Part shown: positions 63,730 to 64,000 of the stretch, piece by piece
How positions within the stretch are numbered: the first letter of the stretch is position 1
How the letters are laid out: every line of letters begins with the position of its first letter
Assembly (NCBI RefSeq): GCF_003369915.1
Contig: NC_046676.1
Coordinates: forward strand, 9,703,501-9,767,500
Direction: 5' to 3'
DNA length: 64,000 nucleotides
DNA from: Drosophila miranda
Lineage: Eukaryota; Arthropoda; Insecta; Diptera; Drosophilidae
Position numbers and translations under genes: made by a program
The notes under the pieces: model-generated
The model's database searches: none
The model's input: the letters and a program-made list of their open reading frames with translations, nothing else
What the model was told of the DNA's origin: nothing

Positions 63730-64000
63730 ATGTCTACGATTCAAGCGATCTTGTGGCGCGTCTACGTGTATGCCAATTCTTTGTACTCGCTGCCACCACG
63801 GCAGACGCGCAGCTTCCGCAAGTGGAGCCCTCGGGTGCTCAGGTAAGTGTCCGCCATGGCGACCAATGACACCCTTCTTGATCAACTTTTGCCAACAGAA
63901 ATGATCCGTGTGCGATTCACCGCATCATGGAGTGGGCGATCCGCGATACAGCTGTCGTATGCAGGAGCAAGGCGGAGATGGTGAAAGCTTTCGAGGCGTT
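63730..64000 (+). CDS. 5' part of an unrecognised gene, two exons, cut by the window edge
   Basis: Exon 1 (63730-63842) starts with an ATG that gives MSTIQAILWRVYVYANSLYS. Exon 2 starts at 63899 after a 56-bp intron with GTAAGT and CAACAG ends. The joined frame stays open to the window edge (71 codons) through RVLRNDPCAIHRIMEWAIRD and ends in a lysine- and glutamate-rich stretch. The clean short intron and the lack of stops support a real gene. I see no signal peptide and do not recognise a family from this fragment. Confidence 0.65.

Overview
The window looks like nuclear DNA of a Drosophila fly. It shows short AT-rich introns with GT-AG ends, long introns and intergenic stretches full of CA/TG and other simple repeats, insect gene families, a DINE-1-like repeat and a gypsy-type retroelement scrap. 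Muller element C is suggested because a Drl-2-type RYK gene, a nested sideroflexin gene and a pair of MBF2-like genes occur together. From memory this resembles the D. melanogaster 2R 49F-50A neighbourhood, but that was not checked. The repeat content fits a species outside the melanogaster subgroup, perhaps the obscura group; this is an inference.

Layout. Bases 1-4834 carry no gene I can support. Bases 4835-9115 hold a complete seven-exon aldehyde oxidase (1253 residues) with all eight iron-sulfur cysteines and the molybdenum-site glutamate. It sits between two diverged direct repeats of about 400 bp (3479-3874 and 9225-9646). Bases 9647-22390 are non-coding, with a good Inr+DPE core promoter near 16646. 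Bases 23160-38998 hold a ten-exon RYK receptor pseudokinase (649 residues), most like Drl-2, with a single-exon sideroflexin gene (30929-31894) on the same strand inside its 8.6-kb intron. Bases 38999 to about 41640 look like a long 3' UTR, and 41641-47038 is intergenic.

Bases 47039-55852 are a direct tandem duplication. Unit A (47039-52424) and unit B (53205-55852, with large internal deletions) each carry one two-exon gene for a small secreted MBF2-family protein. The 780 bp between the units contain a broken gypsy-type integrase on the minus strand. The two proteins differ at about 24 of 116 residues, although silent changes are few and nearby non-coding DNA is very similar. This suggests rapid protein change after duplication.

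The right end holds a possible small secreted, basic protein on the minus strand (56897-57280), a decayed multi-exon polyglutamine gene (60959-62342), a DINE-1-like repeat (about 62640-62930), and the first two exons of an unrecognised gene running off the window (63730-64000).

The genes do not form a pathway. Aldehyde oxidase is a cytosolic molybdo-flavoenzyme, the RYK protein is a Wnt-binding guidance receptor, sideroflexin is a mitochondrial inner-membrane carrier, and the MBF2-like proteins are secreted and probably gut or immune related. No wholly new system is evident. The strongest leads are the repeat-flanked aldehyde oxidase and the fast-diverging MBF2 pair built around a retroelement fragment.
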